Source: Panonychus citri (lineage: Eukaryota > Arthropoda > Arachnida > Trombidiformes > Tetranychidae). From it: a stretch of DNA of 64,000 nt. Positions 1 through 13,433 of the stretch are shown piece by piece. The notes beneath the pieces are model-generated. The model searched no databases and was not told the DNA's origin. It saw only the letters and a program-made list of their open reading frames with translations. The number at the start of each line of letters is the position of its first letter. Position 1 is the stretch's first letter. The DNA is taken from assembly GCF_014898815.1 (NCBI RefSeq), contig NW_026515438.1:186001-250000 (forward strand), written 5' to 3'. The position numbers were made by a program, and so were the translations under genes.

Positions 1-96
1 ACAAATGGGTGATGGTTAATATCATTTAGAAGACGGTTAATGGTCAGTATTGGGTTAACAGTAAGTTGGTCATTCAGGTCACGGGCTTGAGAACGC

Positions 97-116
97 GAGA
101 GAGAGAGAGAGAGAGA
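97..116. repeat. (GA)n microsatellite
   Basis: About ten GA units in otherwise non-coding DNA. Confidence 0.85.
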
Positions 117-1531
117 TACATTAAGTGCTATAATAAAGTAAAGGTAAAGATACAAATGATGAACGTGATTAGCAAGAAAAGTGCATTTATTTTTGCTACA
201 ATCTCTCATGCAGACACACCCAAAGAAAACCAAGTAAAAGGATAACATTAGATTAGATTAGACCAGGTCAGACTTTTCGTAAGTATTGTCCAGTTCAAGA
301 GAGTTAATTATTTACTAACAGTTAACATTTTCTCTTAATTGTTGCTCATCATGATAATCTCAGCATTTGTGATCATTTCTGAGATTTGCAGCAATTTCGG
401 ACATTAAAAAATAAACTCACTTTTCTGCATGAAAAACAAAGATTACAAAATCTAGGAGCGGATTAGATAAACAGGTTAACAAGGTAAATAATGACCTGAG
501 GGCAGATGAGGATAAACAAAAGCTGTGTTTGCAACGGTCAAATTGCTCGTGTCTTGGTTATTGCCGATGCCAAGTGAAAATATTGATAAACATTTCTTTG
601 TTTACTAAATCAATAGGATAATTTGAAACTCTAACAATTTAAATTGCTCTTTCTCATCATTCAGCTTATTAATTAATCACTTTTACTGTAAATCATTTAG
701 GATAATCACAAGTTTCAATGTACCGATAATCAATTCATCTAATCAACCATTAGATGAGATGAACAATATACAATTTTTCTTGATAGTTGATTAAAAGTCG
801 TTGTAGGTTTACAATTAAGTGAAACTTGCCATTAATTTTTGAGATGAAAAAAAAGTGATCACAATTAAGGAGAAAATCACAATTAACTACAGTTCAATAT
901 TATTCCATTTGAATTATAAATGAAAGGTAATCAATTAGATTTAATTACCTGGATTATCCTATTAAATGAATTTCTAGGAGGAAAAATTGGTAAATTGATC
1001 AACATTTACACAGATACTTAATATCAGGACATTTGGATTACAAGATTCGTATCATTAACTAATCCAGTTAATCAAATAGCATTAACTGCAAGGTCGCCGG
1101 TTATTTATAATTTATTACCATGAGTCTTTAGATTAAGGTGAGATTATGATAATAACAATTTAGATTGAAGCTAACGTTTAAAGATTACAATTAACTGAGT
1201 GAATTTGATTCAGTGGAAAAAGTTTCGATACTTAAGAGATAATAATTTACATACGAAGCAAAAACAAAACACCAAATCAAAGTGTACTTGTTAATTACTT
1301 GGAGGTTACCTTTTAATTATCATGGTCAAGTGTATGATTAGTTGATTGTTTCAAGTTGATTATGATCAATTTACTCAATGAGTAAGTTTAATTGGTTGGA
1401 AAAGGAAAACATCTCAAAAGTGGATTTGTAGGTAAACTGAATCAGATTTTTTTCCCTGTGAAACTTTATGGATAAATAAACGGACAAAATCATCGGTCCA
1501 TGGTCAGTTTTTGTCAAGTGAAGGGCAGAGT

Positions 1532-1535
<4 letters not shown>

Positions 1536-1570
<35 letters not shown>
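1536..1570. repeat. (GA)n microsatellite
   Basis: A near-perfect GA dinucleotide run of about 35 bp upstream of the ABCC gene. Confidence 0.9.
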
Positions 1571-1571
<1 letters not shown>

Positions 1572-2451
1572 AAATAAATGGTCAGTTTATCGGGTTAAGA
1601 GATTAACTAACTAAGGAGAAAATAAATTCAAGGTAAAAAACTGGTCTCAGGTCAGTTGTGACCAAGTGACCAGGTAATCAGGTAACTAGTTGGTTGGGAA
1701 TTGTTTAATAAGTGAATTAAGTTGCCCTTAAAAAGAGGTCAACGAATCAAGGAAGCAAGAAAATTCATCTAATTGATTACAATTAGTAAAAGATTATCTT
1801 GATTATCATCAATGGATAAGGTAAACATTTCAAGTATCGACACATACATAAATCTGATTACAATTAATTGATTGTAATCAAGTTCATTGTTTAGGTGCAA
1901 ATATTGAGTATTAATAGAAAGTCTGATGGTTAATTGTTAGAAGATAATCAAACTAGTATCTAATTTTTGAATACTAAATTATCAAGAATTTTTCTGGTAA
2001 TCTAATTGGTTATTTATTGGAAAAAAAATCATTTAATTGTCAGAAAAGAGAGAGAGAGAGAGACTTATTCAGATTACAACAATTAAATCATAGAGGTGGT
2101 GGTGGTTCATGGGTGTGATTGATTAAGAGTACGAAGAGCGTGTTTAATTTAATTGGTCTATGGTTATTAGTTAATCGTAATTATAATGATAACGATTAAT
2201 GATAATATTTGTTTTCCAATTGTTATTTTTGCTTCATCAATCAGATTGGAAACTTATTCACAGTTTCAATGATCAATAGACAATCAATAGTAAAGTTATA
2301 TTGAAAGTGATGATTATGATGATACTCATGATGGTTAAGACTGAATAGTGTGTGTGTGAGAGAGAGACAGAGGAAGATAATTAGACAGCAAGATAATTAA
2401 TTCATTTTTCAGTTGAATCAATTATAATTCATCTCTTAGTGTTCAAACATC

Positions 2452-5400
2452 ATGGTGCTTGAAAATTACTGTGGTTACAATGCTTGGGTAAGTGTTTACC
2501 TTATACTTTCACTGGATCAACAACAATTAACTTTCTAATTGTTCATCTGAATCTAGGATTTGAAAAAATTATGGAACTCAGAATCACTCATATTCCCACC
2601 ATGTTTGAGTGACACTGGATTACTTTGGATTGCCTCTGGTTTCCTATGGATTTCAAGTCCATTTGCTATTCATTCAGTTGTTTCAAGTTCAAGGAAAAAA
2701 TTACCATGGACATTGTTGATTTTTGCTAAATTAGTTGAGTATTTTAATCTTCCAGACAATTTAAGTGATTTGATTACTAATTGTATTTCTCTTGATTAAC
2801 TCACAAAACAAAAACACTAATCAATCTGGATTTTAAAGATTATTGGATTAATTTTGATTGGGTCAAGTGCTTACGAGTTAATCACTTCATTGATTCAATT
2901 GAAAAGTGACCATAACATTTACCCAACTGATTATTATTCACCATTGATTAAACTACTCACTTATGTAAGTATTATAACAATTAACTAATTCTATTTTCAA
3001 TTTTTTTTCACAATTAACCATAAGATTATTGGATTGAGTTTGATTTGTGCGAGAAAAAATATTATCAATAACCTAATTAATTATTAGTGAAGATAATTAA
3101 AAAGTTATTAATCTGATATGAAATACTGCAAACAATCAAGTTAATTAATTTACCGTTAACACCAATCATGATCAATAATAACAATCAAAATAGTAACTTA
3201 TTGTTAATTGAAGAGCCTGATTAATGATAATCAATGTTCATGATGATTAAACCGTAAATCCAATCAATATATATTCAAGATAAACTTTGATCATAATGTT
3301 TCACACAAATCAAAGTCAATCAATTAGTATTATGAATATTAATTGGAGGAATTTAATCAAATTTTGAATTACAATTAATTTTAATTGTCTTTAGGTTCTT
3401 GCAATTAGTTTATTGCTCCTTTACCGGCGTAAAGGAGCTCATACATCAGGATTATTGTTCCTATTTTGGCTTCTCATGACAATCTATTCATCAATTAATT
3501 ACTCATCAGTAATTAGCTCATTAAAAGATCCGGTAAGGATTAGAAACTGTTTTGGTATATTCAAAGAGAGACAATTAACTTAACAATCAATTTAAATTTG
3601 TGACAGTTACAACATAGTTGGTCATTTGATAGAAGTGACATTTTTATCAAATCGATACAAACTTCCGGGTCAATCTGTTTACTATTCTTGTATTGCTTTG
3701 CAGATATAAGAAGGGAAAAATTCACAGAGGATTGTCAGGTAATCCATCATTATATTGGATTAAAAGATTAACTAATCATCATCATCATAATCATTTTCTC
3801 AGAATGAATGTCCATATGCAAGTTCATCGTTTATTAGCCGATTACTTTTCTTTTGGTACGATTCAATGGCCTACAAGGGCTTCCGTAAATCATTAACACA
3901 ATCAGATATGTGGAATCTAATGAATGTAAACAAAACTACAACAATTAAACAATATTTTGATCCTCATCTTAAATCATCAATGGGATCAGTTAATAGTTCA
4001 GGTGATACTCCATCAACATCATCACAATCATCTCGATCAATTGAAATTAGTATTCTTGGTGTTCTAATTAAAGCCTTTTGGCCCATGTTACTTTTTTGTG
4101 CTTTTTGTAAACTAATTTCAAGTTTACTTGTTTTCGCAAGTCCACAATTAATGGACGCACTATTGACCTTCATCATCTCCGATCAACCGGTCTGGAAAGG
4201 TTACATTATCGCTCTGGGAATGTTTTCCGCTGCACTCTTACAATCGATTCTTGATTCACAATATGAATTCTGGATAAACACAACATCAATGAGAATGAGA
4301 TCAGCGTTGATTGCGACAATTTATCGAAAGGTAAGATTGAACCTATTTCCTGGTTCTAGCTATCATCTAATAAACTTTTACTTTGCATTGGAAAAACAGA
4401 GTTTACGATTATCTAGTTTAGGTCGACGGGATTTTACCACCGGTGAAATCGTTAATTTGATGGCCGTTGATACCCAACGTGTCGTTGATTATGTTAATAT
4501 TGTCAACATTATTTGGTCATCGCCGATTCAATTGGCTTTGACTATTTATCTTTTATGGCAACAAATCGGAGTCTCATCGATCGCTGGATTAGCGATTATG
4601 ATTGTTCTAGTACCTTTCAATGGATTTGTCACCACGAGATTTAAGAATTGCCAGATTAGATTGATGAAGGAGAAAGATGCTCGCTCGAAATTGGTCTCTG
4701 AAATTCTGAGCGGCATGAAAGTGCTCAAATTATATGCATGGGAAGGCGCTTTCGGTGATATTGTCGCTTCAATCCGAAAGAATGAAATTGATGCGCTAAA
4801 ATCTCAAGCGATTTGGACAGCGGGGATCACATTTGCTTTCGCATGTGCACCTTTCTTGGTAAAGTTAATTTCTAAATAGTGCTAATAGTTTGTCTCTAAT
4901 ATTGTTATTAGCTATTAATTTGACTATCAAACTTAATTTTCTCAGATAACGGTCACTAGTTTTGCTTGTTATGTTCTGATTGACCGAAGTCACATTCTCG
5001 ACGCTAACAAAGCTTTTGTTTCAATCTCATTGATCAATATTCTTGGTGGACCTTTGGCGTTTTTACCGATCGTTGTAACTTATGGAGCAAATGTAAGTAG
5101 AAATTATTTATTTTCTCTTGAAGTTTTACATCTATTGAAATGAGATTATGTGGTATATGTGTTGACCGATGGCTACTTTTTGTTTTCTATCAAGTTTTTC
5201 ATTTCAATTCGTCGTTTAAACAAATATCTTTCTGGTGATGAACTTGACACTGAGGCAATACTTCATGAACACGATCCGGCAACACCGATAACTGTACGAA
5301 ATGCTACATTTTCATGGTCACCGGAAGAGGAACCAACACTGAAAAATGTTGACATGGAAGTGAATAAACAAAAGCTGGTCGCTATCGTGGGAACTGTTGG

Positions 5401-8147
5401 CTCAGGAAAATCGTCAATGCTATCAGCACTTTTAGGCGATTTGTACAAGAAACAAGGTTATGTTAATGTTTACGGAAAAATCGCCTATGTACCTCAATCA
5501 GCGTGGATACAAAATGCTACCGTTCGTAATAATATCGTATTTGGTGCACCATTTGTAAAAGATAAGTATGATAAAGTGATCGACGCTTGTGCTTTGGTTC
5601 CCGATCTTCAGATACTCACGGGCGGTGATGCAACTGAAATCGGTGAGAAAGGAATCAACGTTTCAGGAGGTCAAAAACAACGAATCAGTATCGCAAGAGC
5701 AGTTTACTCAAATTCGGACATTTATCTACTCGACGATCCTTTATCAGCGGTCGATGCTCATGTAGCTAAACACTTATTCGATAAAGTTATTGGACCTAAA
5801 GGATTACTGAAAAATAAAACTCGAATCTTGGTAACACATCGGATAACCTTTTTACCTCAAGTAGATAAAATAATCGTCATGAAGGATGGAAAAATTTACG
5901 AGTCTGGAACTTATGCTGAACTGATGGCGAAAAAGGGAGAATTCAATAACTTTATAGTCCAATATTTAGCTGAACAAAAAGATGAATTAGAACCCGAAGA
6001 TCAGGAATTAATTCAAGCTCTTGGTCCAGAGATTGAGAAGAAATTGTCAATTGCTCGATCAGAATCAAGCCGATCAGATGAAGGTTCAGTTCGACGGAGA
6101 AAAGGAGACAATCGAAAGACATCAACACTCATCTCTGGTGGGGGTAAACCTGATGGAGGTCAAGAAGGTCAAGAAGATAAATTTAAACTCGTTGAAACAG
6201 AAACAGCCGAAACTGGTTCAGTTAAATTGAAAATTTATCTCAACTATTTTGCCGCAATCGGTGTGACCGCTTGTATTGCGACCTGTATACTTTTAAGTGC
6301 CTCAAGTGGCTTTAATTTAGGTACTAATCTTTGGTTGAGCGCTTGGTCAGATGATTCATTGGATTTCAAGACTTATAATGACAGTTCACTTCGTAATAAG
6401 CGACTCGGTGTTTATGCAGCTTTGGGTATTTGCGAATCAATTTTCAATTTGCTTAGTACAATTGTCATGAACCTCGCGATTGTTAATGGTGCCCGTTGGA
6501 TTCACGAGAAAATGTTAACCCGACTTATTCGAGCTCCAATGTCCTTCTATGATACAACACCTTTAGGTCGGATTCTTAATCGTTTCACTAAAGATATTGA
6601 CACAGCCGATACAACAATTAGTTTCAATTTGCGTCTTCTTACATCTCAATTTTTCCGTGCGATCGTGTCCATTGTGGTCATTTGTCTAGAGACAACATAT
6701 CTAATCATTGTCATCGTGGTTCTTGGTATTGTTTACGTTCTTGTCCAGGTAAATATATTTTGTTTACATTTTCGTCGAATCATAAATATACCATCGAGTT
6801 TCTGTTCGCAAAATGGATAATCGTGTTTTCTTATTGTCTTAAATCATTAGAAATTCTATATTGCCAGTAGTCGACAGTTGAGACGAATTGAAGCTGTTAG
6901 CCGTTCACCGATCTATTCACATTTCTCTGAGACTGTTAATGGATCAACCTCAATTCGAGCTTATGGGGCAGCCGAAAGGTTCACGAACGATATGTACCAA
7001 CGAGTTGATATTAACCATAGTTCATTTTTCCCAAATCTTGGTGCTAATCGTTGGTTAGCAGTTCGACTTGAATTATTGGGTAATATTATTGTCACCATTA
7101 CTGCCGTTTTTGCCGTTGTCACAACAGGAGGTTCAAGTCCAGGTACAACTGGTTTATCGATCAGTTATGCATTACAAATAACGGCCATTTTGAACATGTT
7201 GGTTCGAGCTGTTTCTGATGTTGAAACAAACATTGTCTCCGTTGAAAGATGCTTGGAATATACTAGAGTACCAGTTGAGGTTAGTACTTTTGCCGTTTCA
7301 TATGCCAACCATTTCACTTAGATAAGTATATTAACATTTCGAGAAATTTTTCCCTTTCCAACGTTAGGCTCCATGGATAATACCATCACATCGACCCAAA
7401 GAAAATTGGCCTAAAAAAGGTCAAATAGCATTTAAAAGCTATTCGACTCGATATCGACCTGGTCTTGATTTAGTTTTAAAAGATATTGTTTGTACCATTA
7501 ATCCAAATGAAAAGGTAGGAATCGTTGGCAGAACTGGAGCAGGTAAATCGTCGTTAACATTGGCCCTTTTCCGTTTAATCGAACCATCGAGTGGAACCAT
7601 TACCATTGACGAAGAGGATATAACTCAATTGGGTTTACATGATCTTCGCTCTCGATTAACAGTAATACCTCAAGATCCAGTTCTATTTTCGGGTTCTTTC
7701 AGACGAAACTTTGATCCATTCGATATGTACACCGACCGTGAGATATGGCGAGCCCTCGAACAGGCTAATCTTAAAAGTTTTGTTGACACTTTAGAATCAG
7801 GTTTAGAACATGAAATATCCGAAGGAGGTGAAAATCTCTCGGTTGGTCAACGACAATTGGTCTGTTTAGTTCGAGCATTATTACGAAAGACAAAAGTTCT
7901 AATTTTAGATGAGGCAACTGCCGCTGTTGACGTTGAAACCGATGAACTGATTCAAGCAACAATTCGAAGAGAATTTAAAAATTGTACAATTGTAACGATC
8001 GCTCATCGATTGAACACAATCATGGATTACGATAAAATCATAGTAATGGACAAAGGTCAGATAATCGAATACGATTCACCAAAAAATCTTCTCGAAAATG
8101 ATAAATCAGTATTCTATTCAATGGCAAAAGACGCCAAACTTGTTTAA
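2452..8147 (+). CDS. ABCC-family (MRP1-like) full ABC transporter, 11 exons
   Basis: Plasma-membrane ATP-driven exporter of organic anions and glutathione, glucuronide or sulfate conjugates, by family knowledge. My exon model is 2452-2487, 2557-2733, 2839-2964, 3395-3532, 3607-3738, 3803-4330, 4400-4858, 4946-5092, 5195-6748, 6851-7279, 7368-8147. All joins keep frame and give about 1501 aa, against about 1530 for human MRP1. The order is TMD0 (exons 1-4, including the LERRKG-like YRRKGA), linker, TMD1, NBD1, TMD2, NBD2. NBD1 has Walker A VGTVGSGKSS (about 646), signature VSGGQKQR (about 737) and Walker B LLDDPLSAVD, with Asp in place of the catalytic Glu as in MRP1. NBD2 has Walker A VGRTGAGKSS (about 1295), signature LSVGQRQ, Walker B LILDEATAAVD and H-loop TIAHR. 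The C-terminus FYSMAKDAKLV matches the family. The exon 2 donor (2734, GTTGAG) is the least certain join. No frame break was seen. Confidence 0.95.
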
Positions 8148-8300
8148 TCTATCACAATTAAATCAATACTCGACAATAATCAACAATTAATCACTACCAT
8201 TAGTATATAATTAACTTAATTAATTAAAAGTGAAAAGAGACAAAAACATTAAAAAAAAAAGAATTTCTAAAAAGTTATTTTTGTTTATTGAACTTCGAAC

Positions 8301-8306
8301 AATAAA
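8301..8306 (+). terminator. Candidate poly(A) signal of the ABCC gene
   Basis: Canonical AATAAA about 150 nt after the transporter stop codon. Expected position; not proven. Confidence 0.5.
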
Positions 8307-8505
8307 AACAACATAATATAAACGAGATCTAAACACCAATTTACTGATTATCTCCTTATGGATCATTAAGATAGTTGTAAAACATTGTTTGCTAATTGCA
8401 ATTAAATTGGATTCGGTGTAAGGATATTACAGAAAAAGAGAAATCTCAACATTTTCAACTTTTCTTTTTCCATGGAAGACAAAGGGAAATAATTCTAAGA
8501 AGATT

Positions 8506-8507
<2 letters not shown>

Positions 8508-8544
<37 letters not shown>

Positions 8545-8560
8545 TCTCTCTCTCTCTCTC
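8508..8560. repeat. (CT)n microsatellite, interrupted
   Basis: About 53 bp of CT repeats with two CTTT interruptions. Confidence 0.9.
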
Positions 8561-9801
8561 ATCTCAACTCAACTCACCTTCAAAATGACCTCAAGTTAGA
8601 ACTTAGAAAATAGTATTTATCGAGCAACTTAAAGTTTCTAATCTTTGGGTATATTTGCTCAAGAATATATATCATATTCCCTATGGATCTTTACCAATAT
8701 ATCTATTTACTCTCGATAATTATCATCATATTATCATTATGTTTCTCTTTCTCTTTCTCTCATCTATTTATCTTCATAGTCTCTGTATGAAACTTTAAGA
8801 AGGAAGATAAATATGATTCTCTTTCAAAAAACAATCAGGTTACTTTGAAAATGGTAATTAAATTGTAAGTGGTCAGTAAGCGAGAGAGAGAGTGAAAGAG
8901 ATAATTATATTTACCAACGTAATCAAATGGAAGAAGAAGAAGAAAAGATTCAAATCAATTGTTGAATTTATGATGATCATGTAGAAAGTACAATTGATTT
9001 AATCGCAATAAATTTTCTTCATCATCATCTCAACCAAGAAAAGATTAGCTCATCATGTGGCCTCATCATTTATGTTCATTTTAATTTACCTGTTCAGGTG
9101 ATCATCTATCGTTTATCCAAGTAGATATATTATCTCAGTAACTATGAGGTGATATGTGTTTGTTGTTAGTGAGTTTTGATTACCCCTCACCTCCTCCTCC
9201 TCCTCTCACTTAATAATCTTGAAAACAATATGATCAAGATTGATATTTAGAATGTTTTTCTTTCTTTGAAAAAATACACTCATCATTTGATATCAGTTAC
9301 AAACAATTATATCTCATACTCTCAACATCTCATCAACTTCATCTCCATTTTTACTCTCATCTTAATCTCTCTCTCATCAACCCAAACCCAAACAAGAGAT
9401 CAACAGAAATCTAGTTATAAAGGTGTATCGGTAACAATAGTAAGTGTATGTAAAAAAACGAGACAGCTGATGAGAAATAAGCTGACTTACTGAGGATTAA
9501 TAGTCTCCCCTTGTTACTGATGAGGATGCTGATGATAGAATGAGAGAAAAAAGCTGAACAGTTACAACAAGGGACAAATTGACAAGCCCAAAGGCTGTTG
9601 AGAGATGGAAACAAGAAGATGAAGATATCTGGTATATGGAAAAACATTCAAAGTACTGACGATGAAGATGATGATTGTCATCATCGAGATGAAGAAAAGA
9701 TGTTCTCATAAAAATGTTGAGATGAATTTCGCAAAAAGGAAGAAGATGCGAAAAAGGAACAAAATTATCATCATATTTACTCATCTCGTATTATTTTTCA
9801 T

Positions 9802-9810
<9 letters not shown>

Positions 9811-9834
<24 letters not shown>
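9811..9834. repeat. (CT)n microsatellite
   Basis: About 24 bp of uninterrupted CT units. Confidence 0.88.
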
Positions 9835-9841
<7 letters not shown>

Positions 9842-9931
9842 CCATCCTCATCTTAATCAACATCTTATTATCTTCTAGCGCAACAAAAAACCTCATCTTT
9901 CACAAGATATTATTTGGAGCGTAGTAACAAT

Positions 9932-9934
<3 letters not shown>

Positions 9935-9968
<34 letters not shown>
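9935..9968. repeat. (GA)n microsatellite
   Basis: About 34 bp of GA units. The purine strand is opposite to that of the CT run 100 bp earlier. Confidence 0.9.
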
Positions 9969-9972
<4 letters not shown>

Positions 9973-11712
9973 GACACACAAGGGCATATCCCGTCAGTAG
10001 ACTTTGCCCTCACTCTCTTTCTCTCTCCTCCCTTTCCTCTTCTCATTCAAAGAGACTCACTCTCTCTTCATACAGAAAAAATGACCTTTTGCCTCCGTGT
10101 GGGTCATTTTAAATGTTAATGGCTATTGAATGAATATTTAAGAAATAGAAAATATCAAATTACTAAGCGTAACATGGATAATACAATATAATATATATCG
10201 TACAAACAATCACAGTAAGAGATTGACAATCTAAAAGCTAAGTTGATTAGTAGTAAAAACCGTTATTCGTATTTCTGGTTGATTATGACTGTTGATTACT
10301 GTTTAGAACTCAATTAACATCATGTATTAGTTTAAAAGGCTTTTGGTCAACAAATAGCTCAGGAGAAAAGTTTGATATTCAATTTGAAAGAGAGCTAAAA
10401 ATATATTCATTATACAATTTTCTTCTTAATTTCTTCAATATATATCATCATGTATTCAGTTACAAATCTAAAGAGAAAGTTACAAAAGTTATGATCATGA
10501 TGATGAAGATAAAATTGTGAATGGTGATAATTATAATGAACCATCAGAGATGAAGAAAATAAAAGTGATAAAGGTTAGGATATTAATCGTGTATTGAAAA
10601 CTATCAACAGAAAAGAATCATTTTCATTTTCATCTTAATCGTGCAAATGATTCCGGAAATTAACAATCAACAGGTAACTCACACATAAGGATACACACCG
10701 ATGGTGGTAATCAGTTAATTGAGACAATTCAACTTTTCTGTTGAACATTAATAATGTTAAACATTAAAAAGGTAACTCTTTTAGAGAGCTTCTCATTTTT
10801 ATATAATATAATTAATATTAAAGAAAAATTATCTTTAATAAAACTCTGGTAATCATCAAGTATCAACATAAATATATAATATAATATATTTGATGGAAAA
10901 TGATTGACAGGTAATGAGAGATGAGAGAAGAAAAAATTTAAAAGTAAAACCTGATTCAAGAAAAACTAACTGAACATCAGGTAAACAGTTTTCGCTTTAA
11001 ACTATTGGAAACTCAGGTAAACACGCTTATCATTGGATAAGTGTGGTAACCGTTTTATCAACAATTTAACAGGTAAACTAATTGTCAGATAATCATCAGC
11101 ATTGAGATTTGTATATTTATATCGAGCGGGAGAATAGGCCAATATCATTAATTATCGATAATTATTATTAACAAAACAAAAAGAGCGCAAGAGTTTTTTT
11201 TTCTCATTCAAATGGTTGAAAATTTTGATTGTGACTTTTTAAATTTGATTTAATTTTTTTTCTTATGGGATTTGTTATGTTTTATTTACTATAAATTGTT
11301 CAGGTAAATTGAGGTAAATTTTAGCTAAGCCCTTGAGCTGTGTTAGTTTGATTAACTTAATCGTAGGTTGATCAGAATCATCATCATGTTTCAAGTTACC
11401 GCGAATATAAAAATGCCATAAAAAGTCAAAAGCTAATCAACATACACTCACACAAATTAATTTGATAAAGAATCAAGTTAATTTAAATGAGAATCATTAA
11501 TTTAGAGAGAGAGAGAGAATTAAAAAGACACCGGAAAAAAGGTAAACAATTAAAGGAAGAAATCATTTGATTGTTGTATTACTGGTGGGATTCAATTGAG
11601 TTAATGGTTGAGTTGAAGAGGGAAAAATTTTCATGACGAAAATGACCAATGGTCAGTTTTGTTGTTGGCTAATTGTAATTATATGTGAGACTATTAAGTT
11701 AATTGTTCTTAC

Positions 11713-11888
11713 CTTGCACCGATTATAAGATGACTTTGAGATGGTTCAACTAGTATTTGTGCATAATGTGAGATGTCCGGTGATGAGAAAATGTCCATTT
11801 GTTGACCATTGGAGGAATAAATTATTTGGCAGATTAGGAGACAATTAATAGTTAATTTTAAATCCAACACAAAAGGTAATCCAAACAT
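11713..11888 (-). CDS. Orphan first coding exon, probable semaphorin (Sema domain start)
   Basis: From a Met at 11888 the frame reads a hydrophobic leader (residues about 10-25, including INCLLICQIIY), then FSSPDISHYAQILVEPSQSH and LIIGAR. It stops at a good donor (AAG|GTAAGA, exon end 11713, phase 2). The pattern 'hydrophobic leader, then xxHYxxLLxxxxxxLxxGAR' is how Sema domains begin (GARN/GARD is typical of semaphorins). A separate 5' UTR exon may end at the donor at 12122 (CTTGCAAG|GTAAAC), spliced to an acceptor near 11957. I could not find the next coding exon at lower coordinates within the window. Either the first intron is very long and contains the whole ABCC gene in opposite orientation, or the exon is a fragment. 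A plexin is a less likely alternative. Confidence 0.45.
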
Positions 11889-13433
11889 TTTGGTCAATAT
11901 AAATTGTTGGTTGTCCTTTGATATCTCAAGATGATGATTTTTTTTCAATTTGATTATTGTACTACTAATCCAACACAAAGATGGAAAATTTAAAATTAAA
12001 CTGAGATCACAGTTAGAAATACAATTGAAAGTCAAATTGTTGTTAAACGGTTTTAATTCAAATTAAAACATGTGAAACTTAAATGGTGAACAGGTAACAA
12101 GAGACAAGAATTCATGTTTACCTTGCAAGTGAAATTCAATAAGTGAGGGAAAATTAAGCCATTTGAAAATCGAAAGAAAATCAAAAAATTTTTGTTCTTT
12201 TTGTGGCTCCATCTAGTGTCGGTTTTAGTCGAACGGGTGATTTGGTCTAACTTTTTTCTCTCCAAATTTTGAGCCTTTCAATTTACTATTCTCTCTCTTA
12301 ATCAATCTATTGGCTCTCCATTTCCCTTGATTGTTCCCAATCTATTTGATTGTGGACATTTTCTTCATTTTGACAAATCAATACTATTTGTTTATCTACA
12401 ACGGAAAAGATTCTTTGATGGTTAATTGTGATAATCAATTTAGTTGTAATCAAATAATCGGTTTTGTTTTCTTCTTCTTCTTACTTTTTAATTGTTTTAA
12501 TGATAAAATGATAAATTAGATTTGATTAAGACACGATTTTTTTACGACTCATTTATCTCATTTTGTTGATTGTAAACCAGTAAATCTGATTGTCTAAATT
12601 GTATGTTACGATTGAGAGTTAATTTTTTCTTCTTCTTCTCATTTCTAATAAGTGTTTTTTACTTGAATCATTTAAATTAATTTTACCCTAAAGCAATGAC
12701 AATCATCTTCATCCGCCTAATCATGATTAACCGAAAGCTAATAATTGATTAACTTTAATGATAAACTAAATCGTCTTCCTTAATTGTTTCACTTTTCACT
12801 TTTTAACATTATCTTTTTTTCTTGTAATCACAATTAAAAGTGATTTACCAGAATTACTATTATCCTTACATTGTTTGCTCTTTATAATCTTACAATTTAA
12901 TATCTTGATTTAAATTTTTACTACTCAATTAATCATCATCATTTTTATCTACTAAATGATTACCAGATAATTAAGATGATCCTTTACAACTAAATCAGTT
13001 TTCTAATTGTTTTCAAGTTAATCATTTATGAGCCACGATTGTTTTAATTTTCTGATCAATCACGATTATCAACATAATCAAGTAATTGATTCTGTTATTC
13101 AAAAAGCTAAATCTTGATAAGTTAATTGTTGAGTAAATCATATTCATAATCAAAAGTCAAACGTTATCATCAAATGACCTAAATTGTCCAATTTCATTAA
13201 GCTGATTCCCCAATGAATTTTGTAACAATTTAAACAAACAATCAGTAAACAACAATTAGAAGCATAAAAAATTAGTCTCAAGGTAAAAAAAAAGATTAGT
13301 CAAGAAATAGTTTTACAATTAATGATAATGAAAAAAAAATGATACAATTTATTAATCGTAATTAGATAAAATCAATTTCTTTTTGTTTTGTTGATTGCAA
13401 ATTAGTTAATTATTGTTGATTGTTGGAGGAAAT
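11889..13433. other. Intergenic stretch; possible 5' UTR exon and laminin 3' UTR
   Basis: It holds the putative 5' UTR exon and promoter of the semaphorin-like gene (about 12122-12300) and the laminin 3' UTR. A minus-strand AATAAA at 13348-13353 is a plausible laminin poly(A) signal. No other coding potential seen. Confidence 0.5.

Larger units (their letters stand above)
1..2451. other. Non-coding 5' flank of the ABCC gene
   Basis: No open reading frame with recognisable protein features was found on either strand. The stretch is AT-rich and contains short (GA)n runs. The last part (about 2400-2451) presumably holds the promoter and 5' UTR of the transporter, but I see no clear core promoter motif. 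It could also be intron of a gene lying mostly to the left, for example the semaphorin-like gene whose first exon is at 11713-11888. Confidence 0.6.
8148..11712. other. Intergenic stretch between ABCC and the semaphorin-like exon
   Basis: It opens with the ABCC 3' UTR; an AATAAA at 8301-8306 is a plausible poly(A) signal. The rest is AT-rich with several CT/GA runs and GATGAT-like tracts. Open frames here are low-complexity translations of the repeats. If the exon at 11713-11888 is real, this stretch and the ABCC gene may lie in its first intron. Confidence 0.6.

Noticed and set aside
2452..8147. ABCC gene as a pseudogene because several frames are short
   Set aside because: All eleven exons join in phase with GT-AG borders and full motif content; the breaks are ordinary introns.
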